64,000 bases of DNA from Sphingobacterium sp. SGR-19 (GTDB taxonomy: Bacteria; Bacteroidota; Bacteroidia; Sphingobacteriales; Sphingobacteriaceae): NCBI RefSeq assembly GCF_011043555.1, contig NZ_JAAKGS010000013.1, positions 48,420 through 112,419 of the forward strand, written 5' to 3'. The translations under genes were made by a program, and so were the position numbers. Below are positions 60,938 to 64,000 of this stretch, in pieces. Positions within the stretch are counted from its first letter, which is position 1. The number at the start of each line of letters is the position of its first letter. The notes under the pieces are model-generated. The model made no database searches, was not told the origin of the DNA, and saw only the letters and a list, made by a program, of their open reading frames with translations.

Positions 60938-62149
60938 ATGTCGTTAAAGGGCAAAAATATAGTAATTGGTGTATGCGGCGGTATCGCCGCATACAAAATT
61001 GCATATCTTGTCCGCCTGTTGGTTAAAGAAAATGCCAACGTACAGGTCTTAATGACACCCGATGCCAAGGAATTTATTACACCACTGACCTTGGCTACCC
61101 TGTCTAAACATCCCGTCTTGTCTGATTATATTGATAGACATACAGAGGCTTGGAATAATCATGTAGAACTAGGCCTTCATGCAGATTTACTCGTTATCGC
61201 CCCCACCACCGCCAATACATTAAGCAAGATGGCTTATGGAGCATGTGACAACTTGTTGCTAGCCACTTATCTTTCTGCGAAATGTCCTGTTATGTTTGCG
61301 CCTGCCATGGATTTGGATATGTGGTTGCATCCGAGTACACAAGAAAATGTCAAACGGCTTCTCGGCTTTGGAAATATCTTGATTGCTCCCAGAAATGGCG
61401 AACTTGCAAGTGGTTTGGTAGGCGAGGGAAGGCTCGCAGAACCAGAAGAAATCCTACACCAGATTCAACATTTTTTCAATACTTCATTACCTTTGGACGG
61501 CAAGAAAGCGCTTGTATCTGCTGGCCCAACCTACGAAGCGATTGATCCCGTTCGTTTTATAGGAAACCATTCCAGCGGGAAAATGGGATATGCCATTGCA
61601 TCCGCATTGCAATCGCTCGGTGCATCTGTAACATTGGTTAGCGGTCCTACTCAGCTTCCTACTCCGCTAAATGTTGATCGATATGATGTCACTTCAGCAC
61701 AAGAAATGCTAACGGCTTGTTCCACCTATTTTGAAACTTCAGACATTATCGTTATGAGTGCTGCTGTAGCCGACTACACACCTATTGAAATCGCATCCCA
61801 AAAAATTAAGAAAAAAGATGGAAATCTTGAGATAGCATTACGAAAAACAACAGATATTCTGGCGACGTTAGGTGCAAAGAAAACGACAAAACAGACTCTG
61901 GTAGGTTTTGCTTTGGAAACGGAAAATGAACTTCCATATGCGCAAGACAAACTAAAACGCAAGAATCTGGATTATATTGTATTAAATTCTATGCAGGACC
62001 AAGGAGCTGGTTTTGCCGGAGATACAAACAAGGTTACTATTATCGGTAAAAAAGGTGAAATCCAACGATTCGAACTAAAAACAAAAAAAGAGGTGGCAGA
62101 TGATATAGCAGCCCTTATAGTCGCACATCAGGCTGTTATAAATTCATAA
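60938..62149 (+). CDS. coaBC: Bifunctional phosphopantothenoylcysteine decarboxylase/synthetase
   Basis: A 403-aa two-domain enzyme of coenzyme A synthesis. The N-terminal flavoprotein CoaC (about 1-180) shows GVCGGIAAYK, HVELGLHADLLVIAPTTANT and PAMDLDMW. The C-terminal CoaB domain starts near 190 with VSAGPTYEAIDPVRFIGNHS and SGKMGYAIA, then VMSAAVADY and LVGFALETE. The 3' end overlaps the convergent methyltransferase gene by 14 bp. Confidence 0.97.
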   Translation: MSLKGKNIVIGVCGGIAAYKIAYLVRLLVKENANVQVLMTPDAKEFITPLTLATLSKHPVLSDYIDRHTEAWNNHVELGLHADLLVIAPTTANTLSKMAYGACDNLLLATYLSAKCPVMFAPAMDLDMWLHPSTQENVKRLLGFGNILIAPRNGELASGLVGEGRLAEPEEILHQIQHFFNTSLPLDGKKALVSAGPTYEAIDPVRFIGNHSSGKMGYAIASALQSLGASVTLVSGPTQLPTPLNVDRYDVTSAQEMLTACSTYFETSDIIVMSAAVADYTPIEIASQKIKKKDGNLEIALRKTTDILATLGAKKTTKQTLVGFALETENELPYAQDKLKRKNLDYIVLNSMQDQGAGFAGDTNKVTIIGKKGEIQRFELKTKKEVADDIAALIVAHQAVINS

Positions 62150-63503
62150 TTCTAACCTCTTTGGGATAATAATTATTTATTCTATTGGATAATACTTTAA
62201 TCCATCCTAAGTTTACTCCCTTATACTGAACCAAACACCAACCGGACTTTACTGCAGTGAAGTCTACTCTATCTAAACTTTCTTTGCGCAAAAACTGAAG
62301 TGCCACGTCTAATGTTACGTCTTGTACTGCCAAATTTTTCTTTATATGCACACTACACGCGAGATCATGCGATGGCAACAATTCTCTACCGGTCCATTTC
62401 CCTATGTTGGTTCCTGCCTGCTTGATATATAAAACCTGTTGAAGCCACTTAATATCATCCTCGTAGTTTTTGGGGATAATATGGATATGATCGCCATGCA
62501 TAAAATAAGCATGATTTTGGCTTCCTTCTATCCAGTTCGAAACCACATTTGGAGGTACAGCATTCCTTTCAAACTTAGTTTTCTTACGATTAAATGTCAG
62601 CTGGCGTTCCTTTTTTTGTAATACGGCGACAAAAAAACCTTCTCCTCTCAGCTTATGAGGATAGAAACGGTATCCTATGGCTTTATGTTTTGCAGATTGC
62701 GTTTCTTCTATATCCCAGTCGGAATCACGAGTAATAGAAATTGTTTCAAGTGCATATTCCGTTGATAACCAATCTAAAATATCTTCATTTTCTTCTCTAG
62801 AGTAAGAACATGTGGAATAGATTAGATACCCATCTGTAACTAATGCATCCAATGATTCAGCAAGAATCCTCTTTTGTCTGTCGCTACATAATTTGACGTT
62901 AGCTAGAGACCATTCATCAACAGCGTTCTGATCTTTACGAAACATTCCAGAACCCGAGCATGGCGCGTCAACTAATAATAAATCAAAGTATCCGGGCAAA
63001 CGACTGAATGCAGAAGGATCATTGTTTGTTACAACGACATTGGTTGTTCCCCAACGGACGATATTATCCGCCAAAATATTAGCTCTCGACTTGATTACTT
63101 CATTGGACACCAATAAACTTTCACTTCCCAAATAGCTTACCAATAGGGTTGATTTACCGCCAGGCGCCGCACATAGATCCAAGGCTCTAATCGAACTATT
63201 TTCCAAACCGATCTCCTTTAAAATATGTGCGATAAACATCGAAGAAGCTTCCTGCACATAATAGCATCCGGCATGATATAGAGGATCTAATGTAAAGACA
63301 GGGCGTTCAGCCAGATAGTAGCCTTTATCACACCATGGCACGGGGCTCACATTTTCAAATGAAACAGCGTCTTGTTTAAATGAGTTCAAGCGAATAGAGG
63401 TAATCTTATCGCCTTGTTGATGTGCTTTATTAAAAGCTTCAGAGTCAAATCCTTCTTCCTCATTCAATCGTTTAACAAGTTCATTAGGCAAAAAATTACT
63501 CAT
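62136..63503 (-). CDS. RsmB/RsmF-type rRNA cytosine-C5 methyltransferase
   Basis: A 455-aa SAM-dependent RNA m5C methyltransferase of the NOL1/NOP2/Sun family. The SAM loop is LDLCAAPGGKSTLL (about 108-121), the motif IV cysteine lies in DAPCSGSGMF, and the catalytic Cys of motif VI in YSTCSYSREENE. The C-terminal part after about 300 resembles the RsmF pre-PUA/PUA region with an LGWIKVL-like ending. This layout fits RsmF, which modifies 16S rRNA in E. coli, but the exact target base is not provable here. Confidence 0.92.
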   Translation of the reverse strand: MSNFLPNELVKRLNEEEGFDSEAFNKAHQQGDKITSIRLNSFKQDAVSFENVSPVPWCDKGYYLAERPVFTLDPLYHAGCYYVQEASSMFIAHILKEIGLENSSIRALDLCAAPGGKSTLLVSYLGSESLLVSNEVIKSRANILADNIVRWGTTNVVVTNNDPSAFSRLPGYFDLLLVDAPCSGSGMFRKDQNAVDEWSLANVKLCSDRQKRILAESLDALVTDGYLIYSTCSYSREENEDILDWLSTEYALETISITRDSDWDIEETQSAKHKAIGYRFYPHKLRGEGFFVAVLQKKERQLTFNRKKTKFERNAVPPNVVSNWIEGSQNHAYFMHGDHIHIIPKNYEDDIKWLQQVLYIKQAGTNIGKWTGRELLPSHDLACSVHIKKNLAVQDVTLDVALQFLRKESLDRVDFTAVKSGWCLVQYKGVNLGWIKVLSNRINNYYPKEVRIMNL

Positions 63504-63590
63504 CGCTTTATCGTTTAATTCTATTTCTCTGTAAATTTACCACAATATGCAAGGAATCACAAAACAGATAGGAGTAGAATAACTAAATTA

Positions 63591-63977
63591 ATGTACATGA
63601 ATAACTTTAAAAAATATTATATAGTATCCGCACCCCCGGAAGATATTTATAAAGCGCTAACAACAGAAATTACTATTCGGCTCTGGACGGGAGACGCAGT
63701 AGAAATAAATCCTCGGGAAGGCGGCGAATTCTCTATGTGGGATGGTGCTATTGCAGGGAAGTTTATACAACTTGATCCTTATAAGAAAATTGTTCAACAA
63801 TGGTACTTTGGAGAACAGGAAGAACCTTCCATCGTTACCATCAAACTCCACGAGGATAAAAGAGGCACTTCGTTTGAACTACATCATACTAATATTCCTG
63901 ATGAGGCTTATGACGATATTGTAGAAGGTTGGAATGACACCTACATGGCATCTCTTATAGAATTTTATGAGGAGTAA
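63591..63977 (+). CDS. AHSA1/SRPBCC (START-like) domain protein
   Basis: A 128-aa single-domain protein of the Activator of Hsp90 ATPase homologue 1-like family. YYIVSAPPEDIYKALTTE, IRLWTGDAVEINPREGGEFSM and IVQQWYFGEQEEPSIVTIKL are typical strands of the helix-grip fold, and WNDTYMASLIEFYEE is the closing helix. Members bind small hydrophobic ligands or assist chaperones; the function of stand-alone bacterial copies is mostly unknown. ATG codons at 63591 and 63597 are both possible starts. Confidence 0.85.
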   Translation: MYMNNFKKYYIVSAPPEDIYKALTTEITIRLWTGDAVEINPREGGEFSMWDGAIAGKFIQLDPYKKIVQQWYFGEQEEPSIVTIKLHEDKRGTSFELHHTNIPDEAYDDIVEGWNDTYMASLIEFYEE

Positions 63978-63987
63978 TAAATAAAAG

Positions 63988-64000
63988 ATGCAAGCAATAC
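63988..64000 (+). CDS. Possible start of a further gene, cut by the window edge
   Basis: An ATG at 63988 lies 10 bp after the AHSA1 stop and is preceded by the A-rich ATAAAAG context common at starts in this genome. Only four codons are visible, so nothing more can be said. Confidence 0.25.

Noticed and set aside
1..64000. CRISPR array, tRNA, rRNA, transposase or integrase
   Set aside because: No regularly spaced direct repeats with unique spacers, no cloverleaf or conserved rRNA segments, and no transposase or integrase motif were seen by eye.

Overview
The window looks like chromosomal DNA of a Bacteroidota bacterium, most probably family Sphingobacteriaceae (Sphingobacterium, Pedobacter, Olivibacter or a relative). 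This is inferred from a SusC/SusD pair with its own FecI sigma and FecR anti-sigma, recurrent TAnnTTTG promoter -7 boxes, a Bacteroidota-style OmpA with thrombospondin type 3 repeats, a long omega subunit, STN and carboxypeptidase-regulatory domains, and the lack of Shine-Dalgarno sites at most starts. No rRNA, tRNA, CRISPR array or transposase gene was seen.

Positions 1-18,613, minus strand, hold a Wzx/Wzy-type exopolysaccharide or capsule locus read from right to left. A WcaJ-like initiating phosphosugar transferase comes first, then an unassigned outer-membrane barrel and lipoprotein pair closed by a terminator hairpin. The machinery follows (PHP phosphatase, Wza-like exporter, Wzc-like tyrosine kinase), then an AT-rich cargo block: flippase, two polysaccharide pyruvyl transferases, a Wzy-like polymerase, GT2, GT14, GT4 and GT26 glycosyltransferases, a beta-propeller protein and mannose-1-phosphate guanylyltransferase, which runs off the left edge. 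From 19.1 to 21.5 kb lies a small operon: a 58-aa lipoprotein-like peptide, egtD and egtB (ergothioneine pathway). From 21.6 to 28.6 kb lies a FecI-FecR-SusC-SusD uptake unit on the plus strand with a terminator.

From 28.7 to 34.9 kb, minus strand, are rfbBCDA (dTDP-L-rhamnose), a second PHP phosphatase, a second manC and a DEDDh exonuclease. These duplicate the precursor and phosphatase functions of the exopolysaccharide locus. From 35.3 to 44.6 kb are core genes: rarA, a YfhO-like membrane protein, a TrkA/TrkH potassium system, an AsmA-like protein and rsgA. From 45 to 64 kb are mostly plus-strand housekeeping genes: polA, a MORN-like protein, phosphatidylserine decarboxylase, a PhoR-like kinase followed by a DUF47-PiT phosphate uptake pair behind a probable Pho box, ompA, a TPR protein, aroE, an MBL hydrolase, a LolC/E-like permease, NifU, BamD, RNA polymerase omega, coaBC, an RsmB/RsmF-like methyltransferase and an AHSA1 protein.

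The most unusual signal is a dispersed non-coding repeat of about 350-360 bp, present three times: 32,117-32,467, 34,971-35,328 and, inverted, 44,651-45,010. The copies share stretches of primary sequence. In the helices their sequences differ but the pairing is kept, so structure appears to be under selection: a loop-downstream pairing that could form a pseudoknot, a long CTATTCC...GGAATAG hairpin, and a 15-bp closing helix whose sequence is almost entirely replaced between copies. Each copy abuts the promoter of the gene reading outward from its left end. A second pattern is TAnnTTTG followed by exactly four bases and then ATG at five genes (rfbB, rarA, polA, the gene starting at 59,086 and bamD), which suggests leaderless or near-leaderless mRNAs.
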